From contig BSBM01001138.1 in the NCBI GenBank assembly GCA_027924585.1, positions 7,488,001 through 7,552,000 of the forward strand: 64,000 bases of DNA. The letters run 5' to 3'. Source of the DNA: Larix kaempferi (Eukaryota > Streptophyta > Pinopsida > Pinales > Pinaceae). Positions 1 through 10,090 of this stretch are shown one piece after another (the stretch's first letter is position 1; each line of letters begins with the position of its first letter). The translations under genes were made by a program, and so were the position numbers. The notes beneath the pieces are model-generated. The model saw only the letters and a program-made list of their open reading frames with translations, made no database searches and was not told the DNA's origin.

Positions 1-700
1 GAAACAAACAACCCAAGAGGACTGTTCCACCCAACCAATTCCTGAAAACAGTCCAGTACTGTCTTAGGACCCTCGAGCCTGTTCACTGAACCACCAGGAG
101 GAAGAAACTCAGGAAATAGGACTTCTTCTTGCTGTAGAAATTAACTTCTGAATCTTCAATAGCTAGCAGTCCAATAGACCTACACCAACAACTCTGTTTC
201 TTCTTAGCAATATGCAGACTTAAGATTTCACTCACCACTAGCCTCCCTATTTGAATCTCTCAGTGATCACCTAATGCACATGAGGAAAATATTCTGCAGA
301 AATATCGATCAAGAGCTGTCTGCTCAATTCGAATTTGCCTTTATAGGCTACCTAGACCTTTTCAAATGTTACTGGGTCATTAAATGAGCTGCCTGTTCAC
401 TCCCTCCACCTGGAGGATAATGCCCTATTTTTAGGGGTACTTGTCCCATAACCAATAGCTAGTGGTGTGATGCAACTACTGCCATCTGTCCCATACCTTC
501 CAACAGCTTCCATTCCTCCTAGTGGGTCATTGAACACTCATTTAACAGTCCCCTTGGGTGTTTGTATCCTAATTAATTTATTTAAATAATAATATTTAGT
601 AATTACATTCATCCATGATCAAAACTGATCATAATTACAAAACTTTGTAATTAAATTTAACATAAAGTATTTTGCAAATAAAATAATAATTTTCAGAAAT
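1..700. other. No recognisable gene
   Basis: I see no open frame, terminus or repeat array that I can name here. The last 150 bases are AT-rich and abut the truncated start of the DUF7869-type gene, so the truncation breakpoint of that element probably lies near 690-715. Confidence 0.4.
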
Positions 701-715
701 TTGGGTAGGTGACAA

Positions 716-2259
716 ATGTTGACCCATGGGAACAAGAGTGGGGGTTTTGGCCATTTAAGCCTCTCATTTTTAGATATGGGATTGAATTTCACTGTGAAAT
801 CTCTGGCTAAATGCTTGAAGTGTCTTGAAGAACCAGTGGTTGATAAATATGGTGATTTGATCTACAAAGGCGGAACATCTAAGCACAAATTGCATGATGC
901 TCTATTGCAATCAGATTCATATGAAAAGTGTTTGATATACATACAAGATGTAATGCAAGATGGTGTATTGTGTGTTGATGGTACTAACCAATGCATGCCA
1001 AATAGAAAACTACCACCCATATTGTTGTTGCAAATGAATAATTGTTCAGGTGATAATAAAAATTGCTTTGTATTTGCATTTTTATCTCTTTTAACAACGA
1101 GGAGAGTGTTCGAGATTGTTGAAGTTGGATTCCTCCCGGTCGGACACACCCATGAAGACATAGATGGAAATTATGGAAGGTTATTAGTAAAGATAATGTG
1201 CACGGATATATTTTCACTCTCGAAAATTATGGATACGTATAGGACATGTGAAGATCAAAATTTCTATATCCCTTATCTAATTGATGAACTTTACGATTTT
1301 AAGAGTTTTGTGAAACCCCACCTTTTGGATGGAAATGCCAAGATCATCGGTATCAAAAAATGCCAATTTTTTAAATTTCAGCTCATAGATAACATTCCAG
1401 TCATGCAATGGAGAGCATCACTTCGGGATGAAGATTGGTCGTCTTATATTCATCTCTGAAGGTCATTTCCATATGGTAGTGCAGACTTGTCGGTGGGACA
1501 TCCTAGGTTATTAAATATGCAATAAAAAAGACATTCAGACATTGAAAAAATAAAAAAAAAGGAATAGAAAGATATATTTCATTCTGGAATCGAGAGATTG
1601 AGAAGGAAGGTGAAAATTTTTGGCATCCCAAGTTAAATTATTGGGAGACTGTATATAAAGCTTTAGACAGTCCCTTTGAGAGTGTTCATCAGTCGCCAAC
1701 TAACTTTTGGCCATCGACAAGCCATGATATTCATAGTAGTGAACCTACAAGATCTGAACATGAAATTATGGATGCCTATTTGAAGGAAAATGTTCCTGCT
1801 TTGCAGGATTGCTATGTTGGACCAATATGCAACAAGCCTAGAGATGAATTCATTCCAAGAGTGGATGTTGTAAAGGGAAAATGGTCATTGTGAAATCACT
1901 AGAGCCAAATTGTGCAATCTGGATGGGTAGTGTGATTGGTAATATATCAAGATTCAGATGCTAGTACTGTTGGGTCTTACAAAGTAGAGATGCAATGGTG
2001 GAATCTAACAGGAGAATCGAAGGATCCGAAGGTCTTGTACAAAAACTGCTTAGATAGAAAGCAAGAATGAGTTTTTGGTGCAGAATAAAATATGATGATC
2101 GATGTAAATAACATCATATGGGCATGGTCACCAAGGCAAGGATGGACAGGAGAAAAATTTAGAATAAACGAGAAGGGCCTTGCAGCAGTTAAGGCACAAC
2201 GAGAAAATATGGGGAATAGTGTTAAGAGTGGGATGGATGTTCCTACATATATCGTTTGA
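716..2259 (+). pseudogene. DUF7869-type transposase-like gene, copy 1 (5' truncated, frameshifted)
   Basis: An open stretch of 247 codons (716-1459) begins inside the family domain. It carries the signature LLLQMNNCSGDNKN (about residues 104-117), then about 20 residues later the hydrophobic run GFLPVGHTHEDIDG. The family usually has D where copy 1 has the first N of MNN, so a presumed acidic residue is lost. The C-terminal part continues in another frame: 1546-1893 is open (WNREIEKEGENFWHPKLNYW and onward, stop TGA 1891). After a further shift come KSLEPNCAIWMGSVI, VEMQWWNLTGESKDPK and NNIIWAWSPRQGWTGEKFRI, ending at TGA 2257-2259. Copy 2 (minus strand, 52.4-54.6 kb) matches along this whole C-terminal part, which supports treating the pieces as one decayed gene. 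The N-terminal region is missing. A transposase or nuclease role is inferred from the mobile context and motif spacing, not demonstrated. Confidence 0.75.
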
Positions 2260-2679
2260 TGTGATCTTATCCCAAACAATTTATATTTTGTTGCAATCCT
2301 TCTAGTCTATCTATCAACCTGGCTGGGCGAGCAAACAACGAGCATCTGAAACGTCCACGATCCTCTAGGAATTTGGGGATAATTGCTACGGTGATGCAGA
2401 ATACACCATTTACTGGTTACTACTGTGTAAGTAAGTTGTGCCCAAGGTAGGAATTTGAGAAAAATCCCACCCATAAAAAATGATGATTTTGACACTAAAT
2501 ACACACGTTTTACTGTTTTCTTCGATTTTTCTGACGGTTAATATGAAATATAGGCCTATACAGATTACACAGATAATTCCTGGCTTATTTGGAAACTATT
2601 AAAATTATTTATGTAAAAAGATAGGTATTCTTGATACTGTATCAAAAAAGAAACAAGAACTGATAAACTTGTTATTCAA
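2253..2679 (+). repeat. 3' end and 3' flank of DUF7869 element, first copy of a direct repeat
   Basis: It starts at the last codons of the DUF7869-type gene (CGTTTGATGTGATCTTA) and runs through ATATTTTGTTGCAATCCTTC, GTTTACTGGTTACTACTGTG and AAGAAACAAGAACTGAT to TTGTTATTCAAAC. The same sequence recurs at 5145-5459. This copy has about 115 bp (near 2443-2560) that the second lacks; the missing segment is bounded by GCC on both sides. Confidence 0.8.
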
Positions 2680-3124
2680 ACTAGGAGAATGATATTCAAA
2701 CAACTTTTTAAGTTTGGAGAGGTGTTGTATTAACACGAAAATTAAAGTGACGACATAAACTACAGAGTTACCATATAATAATATTTCAAACCATGATATG
2801 GAATTTCTTAAATGAAGTCAGGACAAATATTTTTTTTATTTTTTATAAAGAGAGGTTACATTCAAACACAAACAGGATGAAGCTCTTTGTATCTTCTGCG
2901 AAACCAGAATCTCAAGCCTTACAAAGAAAGAGAGATGTTGTATGAATGTTCTACCCATATCCAAAATCTCAACTTAGAGAAGCTGTAACTTTCAGTCGAA
3001 ACATCCTGAAGATCAACCAAAACTTCCAAACATAAAGACTATTAAAACCAGAACTGAGCATACATGGACACAACACAGTGATATAAACCCAAAAAACACA
3101 CCAACTACGTAGGAGAAACAACCC
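2680..3124. other. No recognisable gene; departs from the element homology
   Basis: Sequence after 2680 no longer matches the partner repeat copy. The boundary carries a short duplication of ATTCAAAC about 20 bp apart. Nothing else is identifiable. Confidence 0.35.
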
Positions 3125-3773
3125 TCAATCACTAAAGAGAATAAAAACATTACAGATAAATAAGAGGTAAACCCGGGAAATGGCCTTGAGGATTTTCTTC
3201 CAGCGCAGTCGTGGGAGCATCAGGAATACGGAGGTCCATGGATTGCAACAAGAAGTCCATTTTCCAGTTAATCTCCCTGGATTCGGCTTGAAGCAAGTTA
3301 TGCCTCGGATCTTTTTCCATACGGTCCCAAAGAGCATACCCCAACAAATTTTTCATTACCCAGTAAAAGGAAACAACTCGCTTGTACAAGGTTAAACGAC
3401 CAACAATGTTCCTCGGGTCCATGACCCAATTTTCCAGCTTCCGGGATTCCTCCTGCAGGGTATATTTACCATTATTTTTCCAGAGCTCCTGCTCCACACC
3501 TTCGATTTCCTTCTACACCACTAACTATAGGTCCGGTTCATAATTCCTAGATTCCCTCCAAACTGTCTTATGAGCAAAAGTGACTCTGCGACTATCATCC
3601 GAAGGGATCTCTTCCCTGTTACGGACCCTGAGACTATCATTCGAAGGGATCTCTTCCTTGTTACGCCTCTTCCTCCTTACGATGGTGGTCCATAATGCTC
3701 GTCGAAGTGAATTTTCCTTGTCGAAGTGAAGTTTACTTGTACAATTACCATTCTTGTACCCCGTTAATGTCAC
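3125..3773 (-). pseudogene. Unidentified decayed coding-like region
   Basis: On the minus strand, 3497-3150 is open for 115 codons with a plausible protein composition, rich in E, K, R, L and W (for example NIVGRLTLYKRVVSFYWVMK). 3773-3525 is open for 82 codons and contains a 42-bp tandem duplication on the + strand (GACTATCAT..GAAGGGATCTCTTCC at 3590 and 3632), which repeats REEIPS.DS in the protein. I do not recognise the family. It could be a retroelement gag-like fragment or chance; there is no start, splice or terminator signal that I trust. Confidence 0.25.
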
Positions 3774-4600
3774 GAACTTCTATATAATTGTACAATTACT
3801 CCAACAAAATCTACAAAGATGATATATTACTCCAGCAAAATCTACAGAGATGATATCTATGACCACTGTCCCGCCATACTGTGATAATTACCATTCCCCA
3901 TCTGTCCCATCCGTCTCTATTACTAATTTTGGAAAAATAAATATTTATAAGTTTTAAATCTGTAATAAAAAATTAGTAACCTCACTAAACTCAATGTGCC
4001 ACTAGTTTTCTTGTTTATTGAAAGAATTGTATTAAACAATGTCTTCATTCATAAATATATCTGTCTTCCACTTTCCACATTCTAGTTCAGCCTACAACAA
4101 TAATCAAAATTATGAAAAATTGATAAATTCCAAAGTGTGGGAGTATTTTAAAAGCATTAGTAAGGAAGACATCATGCATGAGCGTAAGGAAGACATGCAA
4201 TTTGCACGAAATAAGATAGTAAATAAGTAACTTTTATGCTTAAATAATAGTGAGATAGGCACAGGCATGCAATTACACAGTTATACCATTCTATATAAAA
4301 AAGTAATATAGTAGCATTATACGAATATTATTCATTTTTTTAAAAATAGAATCATTCGTTATTTTTGTTTTTCTAAATAGAAACATTCCTTCTTATATAA
4401 GTTAAATACCTATGTTTATATTGAAATGGTACCATTAATATCCTTAATATTCGATTATAACATCTTTAAACTAATTTTAAAAATCAAATATTCCACGTGT
4501 CACAATCTGAGCGTTCCACGTGTCACCCTGGGATACTAGATATTAACATTTTACCAACAAAATTTATAGAAGTTTTTCTTCAAATACTTTGATGGCAAGT
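3774..4600. other. AT-rich spacer
   Basis: AT-rich DNA without a supported gene. An imperfect direct repeat (CACGTGTCACAATCTGAGCG / CACGTGTCACCCTGGG) sits at 4494-4531. I see nothing else. Confidence 0.35.
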
Positions 4601-4654
4601 GGAAATATTCTCACAGAAGGAGCGACCGCTCTTTCTCCAAGGTGTTCTATTTTT

Positions 4655-5148
4655 ACAATTCCCTCGTAAATGAAGGGTTGGCCAACCCTTCTTTTTCCCA
4701 ATATTCTTTTCATAATAGTTCGACACTGAAAGAAGGGTCGGTCGATCCTTCTTGTGTTATCCATTATGGATATAGTTGAATTGCTGGATAAAGGTTTTCA
4801 CAATTAACTACGAAAATAAGGGGCAACCGATCCTTCTTTTCAGAAAACGGAAGTCGGGACAAACACTTTTTATATGTTATAACTTATCCGATGTCGAGGT
4901 CCCTACTATTTACAGTGGAAGTCGGAAGTCAAGAATTGTTGGCATAGCCTTCCTAGATCAAATACTTTTACATTTCTCATGTAAATGAAGGATCGACCAA
5001 CCCTTCCTATGCTCAGTCTTCTTACATTGTTCACCATTTTGGATATACATAAATTGACATCTTAGCCTTCGTAGGTTGAATATGTTTACAATTCCCTCAT
5101 AAATAAAGGGGCGGCCGACCCTTCTTCTTTCCAGTATTCTATTCGTTT
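4655..5148. repeat. Cluster of dispersed ~18-bp palindromes (AAGGGTYGGCCRACCCTT-like)
   Basis: Five related inverted repeats occur in about 490 bp: AAGGGTTGGCCAACCCTT near 4672 (perfect), AAGGGTCGGTCGATCCTT near 4732, AGGGGCAACCGATCCTT near 4818, AAGGATCGACCAACCCTT near 4986 and AAGGGGCGGCCGACCCTT near 5105. Most are preceded by TTTACAATTCCCTCRTAAAT-like sequence. These are either subterminal repeats of a transposon or an old tandem array. They end where the DUF7869 3' repeat copy begins. Confidence 0.6.
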
Positions 5149-5459
5149 GATGTGATCTTAGCCCAACAAATTTATATTTTGTTGCAATCCTTCTATTCTG
5201 TATATCAACCTAGATGGGTGAGCAAACGTCGAGCATCTGGAACATCCACGAACATCTAGGCATTGGGGGACAATTACTATTGTGATGCAGAATACACTGT
5301 TTACTGGTTACTACTGTGTAAGTAAGCCGTGCCTATATAGATTACGCAAAGAATTCCTACCTCATTTGGAAACTATTAAATTTATTTCTATAAAAAGATA
5401 GATATTCTTGATATTGTATCAAAAAAGAAACAAGAACTGATTAACTTGTTATTCAAACA
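5145..5459 (+). repeat. 3' end of DUF7869 element, second copy (internally deleted)
   Basis: It matches 2253-2679 in direct orientation, including the terminal codons of the DUF7869-type ORF (CGTTTGATGTGATCTTA). It lacks about 115 bp in the middle. It carries no upstream coding sequence, so it is a solo 3' end or the far side of a duplication. Confidence 0.8.
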
Positions 5460-5530
5460 ATGATTGAATATTGTAGACATTGAACTTTTCACCTTAAAAT
5501 GTTGAACATTTACAAATGAAAATGGCACTT

Positions 5531-5862
5531 AAAAAAAAAATTGCATTTTTTTATTTGAAATTCACACTTTTCAAATAAAAAATTGCATTTTTTTATTTGA
5601 AATCCACAGTTTTCAAATGAAAATTTGCATTTTTTTATTTGAAATTCACACTTTTCAAATGAAAATCTGCATTTTTTTATTTGAAATTCACACTTTTCAA
5701 ATGTAAATCTGCATTTTTTTATTTGAAATTCACACTTTTCAATTCAAAATTTCCATTTTTTAATTTGAAATTCACACTTTTCAAATCAAAATTTACATTT
5801 TTTGATTTGAAATTCACACTTTTTGAATTGAAATCCATAGTTTCATAACAAAAAACTGCAAT
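5531..5862. repeat. 42-bp-period AT-rich tandem array
   Basis: The GCATTTTTTTATTTGAAA core (CCAT and ACAT in the last two units) starts at 5543, 5585, 5627, 5669, 5711, 5753 and 5795, an exact 42-bp period over about 7.5 units. Each unit pairs TTTTCAAAT with ATTTGAAA, so each can fold into a hairpin. Looser units continue to about 6010. A related array of similar spacing lies at 51960-52240 on the opposite strand, next to DUF7869 copy 2. Confidence 0.9.
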
Positions 5863-6110
5863 TTAAAGGTTCATAATTAGTCAAAAAACACACTACTCGA
5901 ATAGAAAAGCACACTTTTCAAAGCAAATATTGCCAATTTCAGAACCTAATTTTGCAGTTTAGAAAGGTTGATATTGACACTTTCAAAGTCTAAATTCACA
6001 CTTTCTTAGTCCAAAATTTTCCTAATATGTCCAAATTTAATGAAATTGGGATTAAGGGAATTTTGTGTACATTAGGACCATATATTTTTAGTACCGTAAA
6101 TGACCATCCA
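5863..6110 (+). repeat. Degenerate continuation of the array and element flank
   Basis: Looser units (CACACTTTTCAAAGCAAATAT, CAGTTTAGAAAGGTTGATAT, CACTTTCAAAGTCTAAATTC) match the reverse complement of 51960-52200. Homology seems to run on into TTAATGAAATTGGGATTAAG. This extends the similarity between the two DUF7869 loci beyond the tandem units. Confidence 0.55.
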
Positions 6111-6212
6111 AATTCCCTTGAGAAAAAAAGAGTTCCCCAATCATGAAGGGACATACTAGGAGTTTATGCTTAAAATATGGTTGGATTTCCAACCAGTGAC
6201 CAATCCACCCGA

Positions 6213-6440
6213 CTAACCGATGGCGTCGACTATGGAAAAATTCCATCCTGAAAGCAAATAACTCAAATCATTAATAAATGAATCACCTGATGCAAGGGTT
6301 TCTTGAAGAAGAATCACATGAGGTTGATATGCGAGCACCAACCTTTTTAGGGCTAGTTTTTTGTAGTGGAGCCCCAACCATCGACAGTTGAGGGACATCA
6401 ATAACATTACGTAACCACTCTCATTGATTTTTAAATATGG
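6213..6440 (-). pseudogene. LINE ORF2 start (endonuclease fragment)
   Basis: The minus-strand frame reads MLLMSLNCRWLG, then ALKRLVLAYQPHVILLQET. These are the N-terminal LN.RGLG and LQET motifs of the APE-type endonuclease that opens ORF2. The conserved glycine context is altered (NCRWLG). The frame ends about 64 residues in and the rest of ORF2 is absent. Confidence 0.7.
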
Positions 6441-7155
6441 ATACTGTGGGTTCTCCGATTCCTCCTGCAATCTTAGAGGATGTCGAGAAATATTACTAGT
6501 CAAGAAAGAGAGATAGTGGGGAGGGGTGATAAGCGTGGAAAGATCAAATGTTCCCAATGCATCATTCTGTATTTCTTCATAAAAAATGGTACCCATGCAA
6601 CCACACTCGCCAAGACCAAATTCCAACTATGTCTCATAAGTATTCAAGTGATTCTGGGCCGATGCAACTCTCTTGGGAAGGGATCCATGGGGTGGTGGGA
6701 TCCGAACCTCCAAAGAAGAATCAGGCTGACGAGGAGCAGAGGTTGCCTCTTCCAAAAATCAAAATAGCTTGAGTGGCATAGAAGGGTGAGAAATAGGAGA
6801 TGGGGCCAAGTGAAGGGGGATAAGGGAGAAGTGATTTACAAGGGTTATTTGAAATCTATGAGGGAATGGGTGAGCTCGAGAGATGATAAAGCAGGAAATA
6901 TAATTCTTATGTCATCATCCAAATCTATAGGGTGAGGAGAAGTAGGCTCATGGTCTAGGTTGTTAAGGATAGGGCTCGTGGGGACGTGACCAAAAAATTA
7001 GGGTCAGGTTGTTTGGATAGGGTTAGACTCAAGTGATAAAGGATGAATCCTCTGTGAAGGGGGTGGAAACAGTGAAACAATAAAGGAGGAAACACAGGAG
7101 GTGGATGCATACATACCCGGATAAACTACTGAATAATTCTAAGTGGAGGTTGTCG

Positions 7156-8292
7156 CTAGTTTAAATCTGTGTTTCTCCATGGATGCTCGACACTCAAAAC
7201 CATTGTAGAATCAATAATCATAGCCTTCAAAGGAATAAACTCTAAATGAAGAGGATTTGTCGAAGAAAAAGAGTCAATGTACCTATCAACCTTAGGAGCC
7301 TTCACTTTCCAAAAAGACTTGGTGAAAGGAAGATTGCAATCCCGTACCATATGTCCATGAATATGGCATCTATTGCAAAAATAAGGGATGCCACTATAAT
7401 CCAAGTCTTGAGTGATGGACACACACCTTTGGAAATAACCATATGGTCGGGTAATCCATCCCGAAGGTCTAATTCCACTAGAATCTTTGCGACTATCATA
7501 ACCCCACACTGTTGGAACAAGAGGTCAACCGATAAGAAAACCCCAATGAGTTTCCAATTCTTTCAAAGATTTCAGGTGTCCAAAGTTCAAGTGGTAACCC
7601 TGGAAGCTTCACCCAATTAGGGTGAATGAAAACCATTTTTTGTTGAGCATTGAAAGAAGGGTTCCATCTGCACAGAATCAAAGCCGCATTAACAAGTGTC
7701 CAAACTCCCCTAAGAAGGTTCACTGCACTAGATGGAGAGCACAAAATAATCCCCAGCCACCCCTTATCTAGGGCCAAACTTCTAGGACAATAGCCTAACA
7801 TGGGACTCCATAATTCCTCAATCCATTTTCTGAAGGTGGCCAAGGAACTCTTTCGTCCTCTAAAGCATCCTATTAAGGTGTATTATGTGAGAGTACATAC
7901 TTCGAACATCCTTACATCATCACTGAGTGCACGGTTGATAGGATTTGGTTTATTTCTAATGCAACTGGTTGGACACTTGCGATTAATACACTCAGTAATG
8001 TTGTAGAGCATTACCTTGCCAATGGAGGTCCTCTAAGGTCCATCAATCTTTTCAGGACATATTGCAGGATTCACAGCGAAACTACCGCCATTAGTGTCTT
8101 CCCCGATAATAGAGCGATATTTCTCAAAATATTTTCCTCCAAAATTGAACATCCATGTAATATCTAAGGGGTGGGCCAAGTGAGTTAGTGGAAACGGCAG
8201 ACCCAAGGTTAACCGGTGAAAAAAGGTTAGAGGTAGGTTGAACATAGGAGGGGCCTCTCAAATGGCGGGTTGTATCGGAAAAGTTATTCATG
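7156..8292 (-). pseudogene. LINE ORF1 remnant (DUF4283 plus zinc knuckle)
   Basis: A plausible ORF1 start on the minus strand is at 8292 (MNNFSDTTRHLRGPSYVQ). Shifted pieces follow: 8245-8033, 7843-7496 (DUF4283-type RNA-binding region, with LWSPMLGYCPRSLALDKGWL and HPNWVKLPGLPLELWTPEIF) and 7509-7156, which ends in the CCHC knuckle CNRCHIHGHMVRDC. ORF1 proteins of plant L1-type LINEs bind element RNA. Several frameshifts and stops make this copy inactive. Confidence 0.75.
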
Positions 8293-8439
8293 GAAGCACC
8301 CTAGTATAGGGTGAGGTCAGCTGTAGACCAGCTGTCTCCTACCTATCCCAACCACTTAGCATAAAAAACTGAAGCAGTAATCTAGAGGACAAAAAGAGTC
8401 TACAAACTAATCAATGCTAATAAATAGGGCTAAAAAGGA

Positions 8440-8700
8440 TCAAAATAAAACATAAAAAGGGTATAGTGAGCAATACTGATAGAACCAGCTTATAAAAAGA
8501 CCCCTTGAAAGCATATCCATAATGACATAGATCCACAAAGGGACCAACAAGACTACGCTGGATCCGAGTAAATAGGCGATAGAAAAGAAGAAAACCAAAC
8601 CTCGATTCATTGGGAGGACGAAACCACCCCTCATAAATGAGGGAGCATTTTTCGATAAGACCCTTAGTTTACATCTCAATAAAACAGAGGGCTATGGGCC
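8440..8700. other. Flank of LINE remnant 1, unassigned
   Basis: An 79-codon minus-strand frame here has no family resemblance I can see. The sequence is probably LINE 5' flank or leader. Confidence 0.25.
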
Positions 8701-8765
8701 TGTAAACTCTTACCTTGTGTACTTGGCTCCAAACCATACTCGACTCCTTCCATTTCCTAATTTCC

Positions 8766-9330
8766 ATCCCTAACTTGTTATATCTCAATACCATTTTTTC
8801 CCCACTTTATGGCCATCCATAACTTGTTATATCAGGCCCATTTTTTTCCTCACTTTAGCTTTGGAATTTGTCTCACTTTAACTTTGGAAAAATCATTTGG
8901 ACTTGTCACTATCTATTCATTTGGGATTTTCATTGTTTATATTTCCATAAAGATAGCATTTATTGTTTACTTCCTTATAGATTTTGATACTCAACTTTGA
9001 TCATTTAATTCAATTCATTTCATTTCAAAAGCCCTTTTTTCCTGGGCCTCATGTTAAATATATAACGACAACTCAAGGCTTATTATTCATTCCCACCTTC
9101 ATTTTATGACATCCCTAACTTGTTACCATATTTTTTAGTTCCACTTTAGCTTTGGAATTTGTCTCATTTTATAGCCATCCTTAACTTGTTATATCTTAGT
9201 ACCATTTTTTTCCTCATTTTATTGCCATCCCTAACATGTTGTATCTCAATACCATTTTTTTCCTCAATTTAACTTTGGAATTTGTCTCACTTTAACTTTG
9301 GAAAAATCATTTGGATTTGTCACTATTTTA
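8766..9330. repeat. ~49-bp tandem repeats inside a ~411-bp duplication
   Basis: The unit AACTTGTTATATCTCAATACC..CCTCACTTTAT.GCCATCC recurs at 8772, 8821, 9117, 9183 and 9233, with 49-50 bp between adjacent members. A larger block ending CTTTGGAATTTGTCTCACTT..AAAAATCATTTGGA(C/T)TTGTCACTA occurs near 8860-8911 and again near 9270-9327. A short array was therefore duplicated as a block. Confidence 0.75.
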
Positions 9331-9845
9331 TTCAGTTAGACCTGCCACTATTTATCTAACCTTGTCAAAAAGATAATGTTTATTATTCTCTGCCAAGGTA
9401 GGAATATACTTTTCAATCAAAAGTCAAAGTGCGTTAATTTTAGCTTTGACCAAATTTTTTATCAATGTTTTGCAATGTTTGATATAATTTTAATATTAAT
9501 CATAATATTTTGGAAAATAAAAATAATTTTAAGAATATTTAAAATACATTATTTTTATTTTCTGATTGATTTAATATAGTTTGAATGGGACATAATTCTC
9601 TAATGGAGAGATTTTTTATCAAAATTTTAAAATAAATAAAAATAATTTATAATACATTTTTTTTTAAATTACCATGTGGATACTGCATTAATTCGTACGG
9701 ATTTATGAAAGTTTGCGCATTTGCGGAAGGAACCACGGAAGGAAAGCTTGTTGTCTCCTTATGAAAAGTATTTGGTTGTTAACTCGAACCAAATCATTCT
9801 ATTTAGCAGCAAAGTTCAGACAAGTATATGACCCATGTATAAACA
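9331..9845. other. AT-rich spacer
   Basis: Short open frames only, with no coding features I would defend. It forms the target flank on the 3' side of the full-length LINE. Confidence 0.35.
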
Positions 9846-9860
9846 TATGTTTGTCTTTTT
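9846..9860. repeat. TSD of LINE 2, 3' side
   Basis: TATGTTTGTCTTTTT here is repeated exactly at 15968-15982, flanking the minus-strand LINE. It abuts the poly(A) tail, seen as a T run at 9856-9864 on the + strand. Confidence 0.85.
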
Positions 9861-10090
9861 TTTTCAACCGAAGAAAAACGTACTATTGCTATTCCTTGAA
9901 TCAAATAGTACAAAGATATTCACCTTTTTTGAAAAAAGGTATTTTCATCATTTTCAAGACTGTAAGTCCAAATGACCCCAAACTGTCATCATAAAAAAAC
10001 TATCCAAGATAGACTATAGAAAGCTGAGAAGACTATGACATATTACAAAAAAACATGTTGATCACCACGAAATTAACTTTGACTTCGAAT

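Larger units (their letters stand above)
6190..8300 (-). mobile_element. LINE remnant 1: 5' half only
   Basis: A non-LTR retrotransposon fragment in minus orientation that keeps ORF1 and only the first part of ORF2. LINE copies usually lose their 5' end, so keeping 5' sequence while lacking RT, RNase H and the 3' end suggests a later deletion or rearrangement near 6190. I found no target-site duplication. Confidence 0.7.

Noticed and set aside
862-1217. Minus-strand frames opposite DUF7869 copy 1
   Set aside because: Antisense shadows of the recognised domain.
5531-5862. Possible CRISPR-like array (regular 42-bp spacing)
   Set aside because: There are no unique spacers; whole 42-bp units repeat in plant nuclear DNA. 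It is a tandem repeat.
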